Assembly (NCBI RefSeq): GCF_000484635.1
Contig: NZ_AXVM01000001.1
Location: 310,001-374,000 of the forward strand
DNA: 64,000 nt
Reading direction: 5' to 3'
Origin: Comamonas badia DSM 17552
GTDB taxonomy: Bacteria > Pseudomonadota > Gammaproteobacteria > Burkholderiales > Burkholderiaceae_C
Under the pieces are notes generated by a model, which was not told where the DNA came from, searched no databases, and saw only the letters and a list, made by a program, of their open reading frames with translations. Positions 1 to 7,904 of this stretch are shown in pieces; position 1 is the stretch's first letter; the number at the start of each line of letters is the position of its first letter. Made by a program: the position numbers and the translations under genes.

Positions 1-2
1 GC

Positions 3-602
3 GACATCGGACGGTCTCGGTTGTCGACGTTGCTCGCACTGTGCCGGCAGGAAGCTCCGCAGGTGAACATCCGTCTATCCGAGATGCCAATAGCCCAACT
101 GGTGCATGGATTGAACTCGGACTTGTTCGATGCCGGCTTTGCAATGATCGACGACGTGGGCGCGGGGATCATTGCTACGCCGGTGTGGGTAGACCCATTG
201 ATGGTCGCACTGTCCGCACGACATCCGCTGCTGGTCTTCAAGGAGGTACCGCTGGAAGAAGTGGTGAGATACCCGCTGGTGCTGTGCGATCCACAGAGCT
301 GTAAAGGCTGCAGGCAGCAGCGTGAACGCCTATTCCGGTCATTCGAGGTGCGGCCGATGGTGGACGAGTACATCACCACCCATGGTCTGATGCTGACGTT
401 GGTGGCGGCGGGGTACGGGGTCGGCTTTTCGAGCGCTGCACATTTTGCGGGCTGCCAACAGGCAGACGTGGTGGCCCGGCCGCTGGTTGATCGGACGGCA
501 TCGCTGACCACCTATCTGCTGCGACCAGAAAGAGGCATGGGAAAAGCGTTGAGGCAGTTCATCGAACATGCGAAGCGTGTCGGGTTGCCTTCAGGCGCTT
601 GA
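3..602 (+). CDS. LysR-family regulator, C-terminal part (5' end outside window)
   Basis: About 200 codons are visible and the frame is open to the left edge, so the N-terminal helix-turn-helix DNA-binding domain lies outside the window. The visible part reads as a LysR substrate-binding domain. It begins with an IGRSRLSTLLALCRQEAP-like stretch, typical just after the linker helix, contains a VGFSSAAH segment in the second half, and closes with a short helical tail. LysR proteins bind a small co-inducer here and activate or repress a divergent or downstream gene. The target cannot be named from this window. A 9-bp inverted repeat follows the stop. The family call is secure; the role is unknown. 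Confidence 0.8.
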   Translation, partial: DIGRSRLSTLLALCRQEAPQVNIRLSEMPIAQLVHGLNSDLFDAGFAMIDDVGAGIIATPVWVDPLMVALSARHPLLVFKEVPLEEVVRYPLVLCDPQSCKGCRQQRERLFRSFEVRPMVDEYITTHGLMLTLVAAGYGVGFSSAAHFAGCQQADVVARPLVDRTASLTTYLLRPERGMGKALRQFIEHAKRVGLPSGA

Positions 603-605
603 CGA

Positions 606-625
606 ACGGTCTTTGTAAAGACCGT
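606..625. terminator. Inverted repeat just after the LysR stop
   Basis: ACGGTCTTT (606-614) and AAAGACCGT (617-625) form a perfect 9-bp inverted repeat with a 2-nt gap, starting 3 nt after the stop. There is no clear U-tract on either side. It may be a weak bidirectional terminator or a protein-binding palindrome. Confidence 0.4.
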
Positions 626-1164
626 CTATCGGACGGCGTGATTCCTTTTCGGTCTTACGCCTGACCCAAATTGCATCACGGCCAGGCAGCTACCTATCGC
701 TCCTTTGCGAGCCGCTGCACATGTCGATCTGATGCCGGTGCGTGACGCACCCATCTCTGCCGGGCAAGTCAGTGAAGTGACGCGGAACGCATGCGCCGTT
801 GCTGAGTGCAAACCGGCTCGGAGAGGTGACGCATTAGTTCTTTACCCTCAGACGGTTTCGGGCGAAAACCTTGTCGAAAGTTTCCGGGTGGAGCACGGTG
901 CCACTCATGTCCTTTTGATGAGTTAGGGCGCGCGACCTTTCGGGCTGTTGCCCAGGTAATAGGGTATTTGTCCGGGGCATTATGGTGGAGGACTGCGCGG
1001 CGTCTTAAGGCGCAACCGTCCAATTTTGATTTAGGGCATAACCGACGGGCAGCATCTTCACCACGATGCCGGCCGCGCGGTTCATCCGGGTTCCTGGGTC
1101 ATCGCCGCGCCCACGTGGGTCGGGCGCGACTGCCGGAGTTTGATCCGACGATGAGAAGCGCGAT
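626..1164. other. Intergenic stretch with no recognised gene
   Basis: About 540 bases hold no reading frame with recognisable protein features, no tRNA-like structure and no obvious repeat family. The promoter of the gene at 1165 is presumably here, but no convincing -35/-10 pair can be singled out. Confidence 0.5.
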
Positions 1165-1923
1165 ATGCAGAAATCAAGCTGCCTTTCCTTTGGCGCCAAG
1201 ACGTACTACCGACCGATCGAGGCGGCGATCCGTTGGGCGGGCCTGTTGCGCTTCGAGTTGCGTATTCTGGAAACGCTCGGGCCGCGTGCTATCCCCGAGA
1301 CGAGCGATTTCCCGCGCTGGCCGGTGTTGCGGCTTTTCGCGGAGCGAATCTTTGACGCGCTGGCACACGATGAACTGCGCTTTGGCAAAGCCGGCATCGC
1401 ACAAGAATCGCAGCGCCCCGCACTCGATGACCCTGACTTGATCGTGCGCCATGTCGATCTGAAGGCGTGGATGTCGTATTACTACCCTGGCGAGCGGCCG
1501 CCGTTCCTGTTCGACGAAATCGAACGCGAGTTGCATCCCGCTGTGAACCTGGCAACGCTGAACGTGCTGTTGGCAGACCGCGAAGCGACCAAGGTGCAAC
1601 TCGCAGAACTCACACAACTGCATGCGGCGTCGCATGCGCAGCACGAAGCGTTGGTGAAGGAATATGCCATCCGTACAGCCGAGGGTGACGGCGCACGTGA
1701 GCCGGGACTGCGCAGCGAGTCGACCTATCTGAACATCATTGGCGGCTTGCTGAATTTGCTGTTAGGCAAGTCACCCGCCGGCACATCCTATTCATCCTTC
1801 GACAACGTGGGCGCCGTGGTCAGCGCGCTGCTGGCCCACCATGAAGGACGGCCCGGCATCAGTGAGCGGACGCTGTGGAGCAAGCTTGCCCAAGCGCGCC
1901 GCCACCTGGAAGCATCGCGCTGA
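1165..1923 (+). CDS. Hypothetical ICE protein (252 aa)
   Basis: I do not recognise a family. The protein is soluble-looking, rich in Arg, Glu and Leu, with no signal peptide or membrane segment. Residues about 125-165 (LLADREATKVQLAELTQLHA and following) have a heptad-like pattern and could form a coiled coil. A C-terminal SERTLWSKLAQARRHLEA segment looks helical. It lies directly upstream of the alpA-parA module in the same direction, so a regulatory or maintenance role is possible but inferred only from position. The ATG at 1165 has only a weak purine-rich upstream sequence, so the start is uncertain. Confidence 0.6.
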   Translation: MQKSSCLSFGAKTYYRPIEAAIRWAGLLRFELRILETLGPRAIPETSDFPRWPVLRLFAERIFDALAHDELRFGKAGIAQESQRPALDDPDLIVRHVDLKAWMSYYYPGERPPFLFDEIERELHPAVNLATLNVLLADREATKVQLAELTQLHAASHAQHEALVKEYAIRTAEGDGAREPGLRSESTYLNIIGGLLNLLLGKSPAGTSYSSFDNVGAVVSALLAHHEGRPGISERTLWSKLAQARRHLEASR

Positions 1924-1936
1924 ACCTGCGGCGGCG

Positions 1937-1973
1937 CACTGCAATTGCAGTTGTGCGTTCTGCAGTTGCAGTG
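1937..1973. promoter_or_regulatory. Paired palindromic operator-like sites upstream of alpA-parA
   Basis: CTGCAATTGCAG (1939-1950) is a perfect 12-bp palindrome. CTGCAGTTGCAG (1960-1971) repeats it with one change exactly 21 nt downstream, about two helical turns. The outer ends CACTGCAA (1937-1944) and TTGCAGTG (1966-1973) also form an inverted repeat. This is the geometry of a cooperative operator. It lies between the stop at 1923 and the AlpA start at 2048, so AlpA, ParA or the protein at 1165 are candidate ligands. Confidence 0.5.
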
Positions 1974-2047
1974 AATTCCGCAGCGGCAGCGTATGGAATA
2001 CGAGGCACTTTCTTATCAGCGCCGTCGAGCGTCTAGGAGTGTTTCTC

Positions 2048-2266
2048 ATGTCTTCGCAGATCACCGCGCCGGCCTTGCCGCCCGAGCACCGCATCCTGCG
2101 CCGCACCGAAGTAGAGGTCAAAACCGGCTTCAAACGCGCGCACATCTACAGCCTGATGAAGGAAGGCAAGTTCCCCAAGGCGCTGCGCCTCGGCGTGCGC
2201 GCCGTGGGCTGGGACTCGGTGGAGATCGAGCAATGGATCGCGGATCGCCTCAACGAGCGCGCCTGA
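2048..2266 (+). CDS. alpA: AlpA-family helix-turn-helix regulator
   Basis: A 72-residue protein with the AlpA/excisionase-like winged-helix pattern: a 'R-I-L-R-R-T-E-V' start, 'FKRAHIYSLMKEGKFPKALR' as helix-turn-helix, and 'GWDSVEIEQWIADR' as the closing helix. Proteins of this family regulate integrase or excision genes in prophages and genomic islands. In SPI-7/PAGI-like ICEs one usually precedes parA. The ATG at 2048 is chosen over longer in-frame starts because AGGAG lies at 2035-2039 and the domain begins a few residues later. The paired palindromes at 1937-1973 are a plausible operator. Confidence 0.85.
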   Translation: MSSQITAPALPPEHRILRRTEVEVKTGFKRAHIYSLMKEGKFPKALRLGVRAVGWDSVEIEQWIADRLNERA

Positions 2267-2306
2267 CGCTTTTCCTCGGTACCTGTCATTCAACCGGGAG
2301 AAGCCC

Positions 2307-3173
2307 ATGCAGGTGGTGTCCATCATTTCGACCAAGGGCGGCGTGGGCAAGACCACGACGGCGGCCAACCTGGGCGGCTTCGCGGCCGACGCCGGGCTGC
2401 GCGTGCTGCTGCTGGATCTGGACGTGCAGCCCACGCTGTCGAGCTATTTCACACTGGCCGCGCGCGCGCCGGCCGGCATCTACGAGATGCTGGCCTACAA
2501 CGAGCAGCGCCCCGAGCAACTGGTGTCGCACACCGTGATCGAGCGGCTTGACCTGGTGCTCTCGAACGACGACCGGGGCGAGCTGAACACGCTGCTGCTG
2601 CACGCGCCCGATGGAAGATTGCGGCTGCGCCACCTGCTGCCTACCCTGGCGCCGCGCTACGACCTGCTGCTGATCGACACCCAGGGCGCGCGCAGCGTGC
2701 TGCTGGAGATGGCGGTGCTGGCCTCGAACCTGGCGCTGTCGCCGGTGACGCCGGAAATCCTGGCGGCGCGCGAGCTGCGGCGCGGCACGCTGCAACTCAT
2801 CGAGGACATCGCGCCATACCGCCACCTCGGCATCGAGCCGCCGCCGCTGCACCTGCTCATCAACCGCGTGCATCCGGTATCGTCGAACGCGCGCCTGATC
2901 CAGCGGGCACTGCGGCAGGTGTTCCAGGGACAGTCCGGCGTGCGTGTGCTCGACACCGACGTGCCGGCGATCGAGGCCTATCCGCGCGCGGCCACGCGAG
3001 GCCTGCCGGTGCACCGGGTGGAGTACCGCCAGCCGGCGGGACGCGCCGCACCCGCGGCATTGGACACCATGCGAGCGCTGGCCAGCGAGCTGTTCCCGGC
3101 GTGGCAGGAGCGCTTCGCGCTCGTCAACGGCCGCGGCGACGCGGGAGGGGCCGGCCATGGCCAGCGCGCATGA
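2307..3173 (+). CDS. parA: ParA-family partition ATPase
   Basis: A 288-residue ParA/Soj-type ATPase. It opens with the deviant Walker A box STKGGVGKTTTAANLG (residues about 8-23, including the signature lysine of KGGVGK). A VLLLDLDVQPT switch I-type segment follows at about 34, and LLLIDTQGARS is the Walker B region near 120. It should bind ATP and DNA and, with ParB, keep the excised ICE from being lost. The C-terminus overlaps the HicA-like frame by 17 nt, so expression is probably coupled. This gene conventionally opens the maintenance module in this ICE family. Confidence 0.93.
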   Translation: MQVVSIISTKGGVGKTTTAANLGGFAADAGLRVLLLDLDVQPTLSSYFTLAARAPAGIYEMLAYNEQRPEQLVSHTVIERLDLVLSNDDRGELNTLLLHAPDGRLRLRHLLPTLAPRYDLLLIDTQGARSVLLEMAVLASNLALSPVTPEILAARELRRGTLQLIEDIAPYRHLGIEPPPLHLLINRVHPVSSNARLIQRALRQVFQGQSGVRVLDTDVPAIEAYPRAATRGLPVHRVEYRQPAGRAAPAALDTMRALASELFPAWQERFALVNGRGDAGGAGHGQRA

Positions 3174-3414
3174 ACTGGCCCGCGGCCACAAGCGGCTGCG
3201 AACGCTGATCGAGTTCGCCCTGGGCGAAGGTTGGAAGGTCGTGCGCACCCGCGGCGGGCACCTGCTGTTCACGAAGCCGGGCTGCGCGCCGATTTACACC
3301 AGCTCGACGGCCAGCGACCACCGCGCCGAGGGCAACGCCCGCGCGCAGCTTCGCCGCGCCGACCGACAGGCAGCCCAGGGTGTTGCAGCATCTCAGGAGA
3401 ACGGCCGTGGCTGA
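3157..3414 (+). CDS. HicA-like small basic protein between parA and parB
   Basis: An 85-residue protein with a HicA/YcfA-type double-stranded-RNA-binding core: 'LIEFALGEGWKVVRTRGGHLLFTKPG' followed by a short strand and an S-T-A-S-D-H segment. HicA toxins use a conserved Gly-x-His in this position, here the GGH at about residue 38, to cleave mRNA. No HicB antitoxin is next to it; ParA precedes and ParB follows, with overlaps of 17 and 8 nt. It may be a HicA fold reused in ICE maintenance rather than a free toxin. The fold call is by motif only. Confidence 0.65.
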   Translation: MASAHELARGHKRLRTLIEFALGEGWKVVRTRGGHLLFTKPGCAPIYTSSTASDHRAEGNARAQLRRADRQAAQGVAASQENGRG

Positions 3415-5080
3415 CCTGACGCCGCAGGACATGGCCGCCAAGCTGCTGGCCTCGGGCTTCGAGCGCAACTGCCCTTCGGTCGCGGCCCTGAGCGACCCCA
3501 TCGCCGACACGCCGATGGTGGTGACGCTGGACCAGTTGCGCCCCTACGACCACGACCCGCGCGTGACGCGCAACCCGGCTTACGAGGACATCAAGGCCTC
3601 GATCCGCGAACGCGGGCTGGATGCGCCGCCCGCGATCACGCGCCGGCCCGGCGAGCCGCACTACATCATCCGCAACGGCGGCAACACGCGCCTGGCGATC
3701 CTGCGCGAGCTGTGGAGCGAGACGAAAGACGAACAGTTCTTCCGCATCCCCTGCCTGTTCCGCCCATGGCCGCAGCGCGGCGAAGTGGTGATGCTGACCG
3801 GGCACTTGGCCGAGAACGAGCTGCGCGGCGGGCTCAGCTTCATCGAGCGGGCCTTGGGCGTGGAGAAGGCGCGCGAGTTCTACGAGCAGGAAAGCGGCCA
3901 GGCGCTGTCGCAGAGCGAGCTGGCGCGGCGGCTCACGGCCGATGGCTTCCCGCTGCCACAGTCGCACATCAGCCGCATGCAGGACGCCGTGCACTACCTG
4001 CTGCCGGCGATCCCGACGCTGCTGTACGGCGGCCTCGGCCGGCATCAGGTGGAACGGCTCGCAGTGCTGCGCAAGGCCTGCGAACGCACCTGGGAGCGGC
4101 GTGCCTTGGGCTGCAACCTGTCGGTGGACTTCGCCACGTTGTTTCAGGACGTGCTCAGCCAGTTCGACACGCAGCCCGACAACTTCTCGCCGCAGCGGGT
4201 GCAGGACGAGCTGGTCGGCCAGATGGCCGAGCTGCTGGGAGTGGACTACGACACGCTGAGCCTGGAGATCGACGACAGCGAGAGCCGGCAGCGCGCATTG
4301 ACCAGTGATCCCGCGCCGCTGCAGGCGGCAAGGCCTGCGGTGCCGGCGGGGTCTTCGGCCGAGCCACCGCGACCACCGTCACCGCCTTCGCCGCCGACCG
4401 GCCCCTCGGTGCAGTCGTCGGAGCCTGGCGCTGGTCAGGCTGCGCAGGCCGATTCCACGCCGGCCGCCAGCGACAAGGGCATGCAGCAGGATGATGGGCT
4501 GCGCGACGAGCGCCTGCAGGGTCACATCGTGTCCCCGGCCCCGACCACCGAACGCCTGCAATCCATCCAGCGCATGGTGGCCGATCAGATGGGCGACAAG
4601 CTGCCCGACTTCGAGGTCGACGCGCTGCGTGCAATCCCCGTGCAGGCGGGCGGGCTCTATCCCATCTCGGACGTCTGGTACATCGAGCCCGGCCTGGACG
4701 TGCCGGATCGGCTGCGGGTGCACATCGCGCAGTTCGCGCGCGAGATCGCCGAGGAAGCCGACGTGGCCGGGCAGGTCGAGCCCAGCGAAGGCGGCATCGG
4801 CTTCGTCTGCGTGGCGCCTCCGGCGGTGCGCGCATTGCCACCGTTCGCGCGTGCGGTGCTGACCTTGCTGCATGCGCTATGCGCCGCGCCCCAACCCGCA
4901 ACCGGCCTCGATGGCGCCCGGCTGGCCGACGACTTGGCGGCCTTGCTGCATGGCGGCGGCACATATCCGCGCCTGAGCGATGCCGGGCTGGTAAAGCTGT
5001 TCCGGCTGCTGCGCCTGGCGCGCCGGCTGCTGAACCTGGAGACCGGCGCGGCCTCCAGCAACCCCGGCCACGGCGCCTGA
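3407..5080 (+). CDS. parB: ParB-family partition protein (ICE PFGI-1 type)
   Basis: A 557-residue protein of the ICE ParB family (TIGR03764). The ParB/sulfiredoxin-like domain is near the N-terminus (VTLDQLRPYDHDPRVTRN, then RERGLDAPPAITRR and IIRNGGNTRLAIL). Next comes a helix-turn-helix region (QSELARRLTADGFPLPQSHI). A Pro/Ser/Ala-rich linker at about 300-360 and a C-terminal helical domain follow. I chose the GTG at 3407 because AGGAGA sits at 3395-3400. It should bind DNA and stimulate ParA; no canonical parS was seen nearby. It is longer than chromosomal ParB, as usual for this ICE subgroup. Confidence 0.9.
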   Translation: MADLTPQDMAAKLLASGFERNCPSVAALSDPIADTPMVVTLDQLRPYDHDPRVTRNPAYEDIKASIRERGLDAPPAITRRPGEPHYIIRNGGNTRLAILRELWSETKDEQFFRIPCLFRPWPQRGEVVMLTGHLAENELRGGLSFIERALGVEKAREFYEQESGQALSQSELARRLTADGFPLPQSHISRMQDAVHYLLPAIPTLLYGGLGRHQVERLAVLRKACERTWERRALGCNLSVDFATLFQDVLSQFDTQPDNFSPQRVQDELVGQMAELLGVDYDTLSLEIDDSESRQRALTSDPAPLQAARPAVPAGSSAEPPRPPSPPSPPTGPSVQSSEPGAGQAAQADSTPAASDKGMQQDDGLRDERLQGHIVSPAPTTERLQSIQRMVADQMGDKLPDFEVDALRAIPVQAGGLYPISDVWYIEPGLDVPDRLRVHIAQFAREIAEEADVAGQVEPSEGGIGFVCVAPPAVRALPPFARAVLTLLHALCAAPQPATGLDGARLADDLAALLHGGGTYPRLSDAGLVKLFRLLRLARRLLNLETGAASSNPGHGA

Positions 5081-5092
5081 GCGGAGGCCATC

Positions 5093-5653
5093 ATGTCGGC
5101 ACCGCATCCGCTCAACCAGGCCGTCATCGCACAGGCGCTGCACGACCTGCGCAATGGGCAACTGCGGCGCTGCAAGGCGATGGGCTTCGGCGAGGAGGAA
5201 CTGGACGCTCTCAAGCACCCCGAACTCGTGAGCATGCTGGTCAACGCCACGGTGTCGTGGTGTTCGGTGTCGGTGAACCGCGATGTGCTGAAGCGGCTGC
5301 TGAGCCAGGTGCATGACGTGAAGCGCGAGATCGCCACGGTGGACCGCATGCTGCGCCTGGGTGCCAGCACGGAGATGGTGAGCCGGTTCTACGGTCTGAC
5401 GCATCAGGAGGTCGCCCTGCGCCGCGACATCCTCGGCCTGCCCAAGCGCAAGGGGCGCCATCCGGTGCTGGACGAAGAGCAGGACACGGCTCTGTGGAGG
5501 CACTGGCAGGCCGGCATCGCCGAACGCAGCATCGCGCTGGACGATGAGGTGGCGATGCTGACGCTGACCATGGACCTGGCCGAGACCTTGAGCCTACCGA
5601 TGTCGGTGATCTGGGCGGCGATACGCAACTGGATCGACCAGGGGCTGGTGTAG
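5093..5653 (+). CDS. DUF2857 family protein
   Basis: A 186-residue all-helical protein of the DUF2857 type found in the parB-to-rep interval of this ICE family. It has a conserved start (AVIAQALHDLRNGQLRRCKAMGF), a mid-protein SRFYGLTHQEVALRRDILGL segment that looks like a helix-turn-helix, and an EEQDTALWRHW stretch. The layout suggests DNA binding, perhaps as a transcriptional modulator of the maintenance operon. It follows parB by 12 nt with GGAGG upstream, and the replication gene starts 3 nt after its stop. Function is not established. Confidence 0.8.
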   Translation: MSAPHPLNQAVIAQALHDLRNGQLRRCKAMGFGEEELDALKHPELVSMLVNATVSWCSVSVNRDVLKRLLSQVHDVKREIATVDRMLRLGASTEMVSRFYGLTHQEVALRRDILGLPKRKGRHPVLDEEQDTALWRHWQAGIAERSIALDDEVAMLTLTMDLAETLSLPMSVIWAAIRNWIDQGLV

Positions 5654-5656
5654 GCC

Positions 5657-6889
5657 ATGGCGACGGGCGGCGCACCACGGCGCGATGGCCCCGTTGCGCT
5701 GTCCGCGTTGTTCGACGGCGCGCTGCGGCAACTGTTGCCCTCTGCGCAGCCGGCCGGGTACGGCACGGCCACGGCGCAAGCTGCTGCGCCGGCCAGCGAC
5801 GGCTTTCTCTACAGCGGGAACCGCCATGAGAGCGTGCCGCGTGCGCTGTTCCTCGATCGGCGCCTGACGCCGCTGGAGCGCAATGCCTGGCAGGTGTTCC
5901 GCCTGCAGCTCAACGACGACGGCGTGACGGCTTTCCCGACCTACGACCAGCTTCGCCCCTACCTCACCTCGATGCCCTGTGCGGCGCAGGCCTCGCACGA
6001 GACCGTGGCGCGCGCCTTGACGCTGCTGCGGCTGACGCGCTGGCTGAGCCTGGTGCGGCGGCGTCGCGATCCGAAGACCGGCCGCATCCTCGGCAACCTC
6101 TATGTCCTGCACGACGAACCGCTGACGCCCTTCGAGGCGATGCAGCTCGACCCCGACTACCTGGGCTTGGTCAGCCAGGCGCTGACCCATGCTGCCAAGG
6201 CAGTTCAGATCGTCGGCATGAACACGCTGCGCGAGATCGCCGAAGACCCGATGCTCAACGGCCGCACGCTGCCCACGCGCCTGCAGGTGCTAGCACAGCG
6301 CATGGCCCGGCATGGCTGGGCCGAGGGGAGTTATCCACAAGAGGCTGTGGATCACGATTCCGAAGAAGGCCAGGACGGCTTGCTTCGGAATGTCGATCGC
6401 CCGTCTTCGGAATCCGAAGCAGGGTCGAAACCCGCGCCAGACGGCTCACTTCGGAATCCGAAGGAGGACCGTACTGTACGTATGGATCGTATAAATCAAA
6501 TACGTACAGTACCGCGCGCGAAGGCGCTGCAGCACTTGCGCCTGCCCGAGCGCCTGCTGCGCCTGAAGGACGAGCAGCAAAGCGGCGCGCTGGTGGCCTT
6601 ACAGCAGGTGGACGAGTCCCTGCGGCAGGCGGTGCTGGACGAATGGGATGCGCGCTGCCGCAACAGCGCGGTGCGCAACCCGGCCGGCTACCTGTTCGGC
6701 ATCATCCAGAAGGCGATTCGCGGGGAGTTCAAGGCCTGGGCGGGCGAAGGCGGCTCGTCATCGACGCCGCCACCGCCGCATGCACCGCCGCGGCCAGCAG
6801 AACCCCCACCCCCTGCACCGAACGGCCCTGGCCGCGAGGCGGCGCGGGCCTACCTGGCGAAGCTGCGTTCTACGCTCGGCGATTCCTGA
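5657..6889 (+). CDS. STY4528-family pathogenicity-island replication protein
   Basis: A 410-residue protein of the STY4528 family, named from Salmonella SPI-7 and annotated as an island replication protein. The N-terminal half has a winged-helix-like segment (NAWQVFRLQLNDDGVTAFPTY, ETVARALTLLRLTRWLSLVRRRR). The middle (about residues 225-285) is hydrophilic, low in predicted structure, and encoded by DNA that carries origin-like signals. The C-terminal part (NPAGYLFGIIQKAIRGEFKAWAG) is helical and followed by a Pro-rich stretch. It lies 3 nt after the DUF2857 gene. Role as replication initiator of the circular ICE is inferred from the family name and the embedded repeats. Confidence 0.85.
   Translation: MATGGAPRRDGPVALSALFDGALRQLLPSAQPAGYGTATAQAAAPASDGFLYSGNRHESVPRALFLDRRLTPLERNAWQVFRLQLNDDGVTAFPTYDQLRPYLTSMPCAAQASHETVARALTLLRLTRWLSLVRRRRDPKTGRILGNLYVLHDEPLTPFEAMQLDPDYLGLVSQALTHAAKAVQIVGMNTLREIAEDPMLNGRTLPTRLQVLAQRMARHGWAEGSYPQEAVDHDSEEGQDGLLRNVDRPSSESEAGSKPAPDGSLRNPKEDRTVRMDRINQIRTVPRAKALQHLRLPERLLRLKDEQQSGALVALQQVDESLRQAVLDEWDARCRNSAVRNPAGYLFGIIQKAIRGEFKAWAGEGGSSSTPPPPHAPPRPAEPPPPAPNGPGREAARAYLAKLRSTLGDS
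6331..6512. other. oriV: Candidate replication origin inside the STY4528-type gene
   Basis: The stretch carries a perfect DnaA box, TTATCCACA (6331-6339), with its last seven bases repeated inverted at 6346-6352. It then has four copies of the unit CTTCGGAAT: half-sites at 6357-6365 (inverted) and 6383-6391, and full palindromes CTTCGGAATCCGAAG at 6405-6419 and 6449-6463, 44 nt apart. A 13-bp perfect inverted repeat, GTACTGTACGTAT (6471-6483) with its complement at 6500-6512, flanks an AT-rich core. The unit is read as LRN twice and as SE twice, in two codon frames, which argues for selection on DNA. Origin function is inferred. Confidence 0.5.
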
Positions 6890-6893
6890 GCAG

Positions 6894-6910
6894 CTATCCC
6901 CAGGGGATAG
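6894..6910. repeat. Palindrome copy 1, CTATCCCCAGGGGATAG
   Basis: A perfect palindrome of 8-bp arms around a central A, starting 4 nt after the STY4528-type stop. With flanking AG/CT it extends to 21 bp. The same 17-mer recurs at 6982 and 8889, all in the non-coding gaps of the replication module. Candidate binding site for ParB, the replication protein or a repressor. Confidence 0.7.
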
Positions 6911-6981
6911 CTGGGACATCAAGCCTTCCGGCGGACGGCGCTGGTTTGTCGCGCATCACGTCGTCGCGACCCGTTGCAGAC

Positions 6982-6998
6982 CTATCCCCAGGGGATAG
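6982..6998. repeat. Palindrome copy 2, CTATCCCCAGGGGATAG
   Basis: Identical 17-bp palindrome 88 nt after copy 1, in the 229-nt leader of the PFL_4669-family gene. Downstream sequence (CCCGAGACGAC, then CGCCTGCTGCGGTTTG at about 7038-7053) resembles the sequence after copy 3, so the palindrome seems to belong to a duplicated regulatory module. Confidence 0.7.
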
Positions 6999-7118
6999 AT
7001 GGAACACGCAGCCTTCCCGAGACGACAACCGGGGACACGCCTGCTGCGGTTTGTTGACTGACGGCCTTCCGGGCGATGCCGATGCTGGCGGCTCGTTCCT
7101 TCACCGCGAGTCATCACC

Positions 7119-7904
7119 ATGTCCAACGAGCCCCAACAGCCCCTGCAGTTGAACCTCGGATCGCTGCGCAGCGCGATGTCGCTGACGCTGCACACGCACC
7201 ACGCTTCGCGCATCTGGCATGGGCGAGCGCCTGCCGAGGGGCGGCCCGGCATCATCGGCCTCAACGGCTACATCAGCGTGATGAACAAGATGAAGCGCGG
7301 TGCCGAGCAGGACGATCCCTACTCGGACTGGTGGATGCTGCGCATCGAGGACAAGCTGACGCAGACCAAGGCCGGCCTGCAGGCGCTGCGCGAACAGGTG
7401 GATCAGGCGCTGGCCGATGTGCCGCCCGCGCTGTCCCTGGGCGAGAACATGAACGTGCAGCCGGTGAAGCTGCCGCTGTTCGTCAACGCGCAACTCGGCT
7501 TCATGGCGGTGTACCTGCTGGCCGACTACGACGACCTGGCGCGCAAGCTGATCCTCGCCCACCACACCGCGCTGATCGACCGCAGCACGCTGGAACGCTG
7601 GCTCAACGACGGCGCGCACGCGCTGCGCAGCCTGTTCTCGCTGGCACAGCAGTACCGCTACTCCGGCGCAACGCGCGACGACTTCGCCTCGAAGAACGCG
7701 GTGGCGCGGGCGGCGCTGGAGAAGTTCGGCGAGCTGCCGCAGGACGTGCTCGAAGGCACGCGCCGCTCGCGTTTTGCGCCACCGATCGCGCGGCGGGCGG
7801 GCAAGCCTGGCGCAGCCGCTGATGTCGCACCCGTCGCTGGCGCAGCCGATGTGGTGCAAGACCACAAAGACAGCGACCAGGACGGCGAAGGCGCCAAAGC
7901 ATGA
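7119..7904 (+). CDS. ICE protein of the PFL_4669 family (TIGR03761)
   Basis: A 261-residue soluble protein of the TIGR03761 family, restricted to ICEs of this type and always in the replication module. Visible landmarks are LRSAMSLTLHTHHASRIWHGR near the start, GRPGIIGLNGYISVMNKMKRGAEQDDPYSDWWM at about 40-75, and a basic C-terminus. No enzymatic motif can be seen. Its stop overlaps the next start by 4 nt (ATGA), so it is coupled to the DUF3158 gene and then ssb. The 229-nt leader holds two copies of the CTATCCCCAGGGGATAG palindrome, suggesting a separate promoter. Function unknown; accessory replication role inferred from context. Confidence 0.88.
   Translation: MSNEPQQPLQLNLGSLRSAMSLTLHTHHASRIWHGRAPAEGRPGIIGLNGYISVMNKMKRGAEQDDPYSDWWMLRIEDKLTQTKAGLQALREQVDQALADVPPALSLGENMNVQPVKLPLFVNAQLGFMAVYLLADYDDLARKLILAHHTALIDRSTLERWLNDGAHALRSLFSLAQQYRYSGATRDDFASKNAVARAALEKFGELPQDVLEGTRRSRFAPPIARRAGKPGAAADVAPVAGAADVVQDHKDSDQDGEGAKA

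Noticed and set aside
2307-5080. Canonical parS site near parA-parB
   Set aside because: No copy of the usual TGTTTCACGTGAAACA-like palindrome was seen. The CTATCCCCAGGGGATAG sites are only a candidate replacement.
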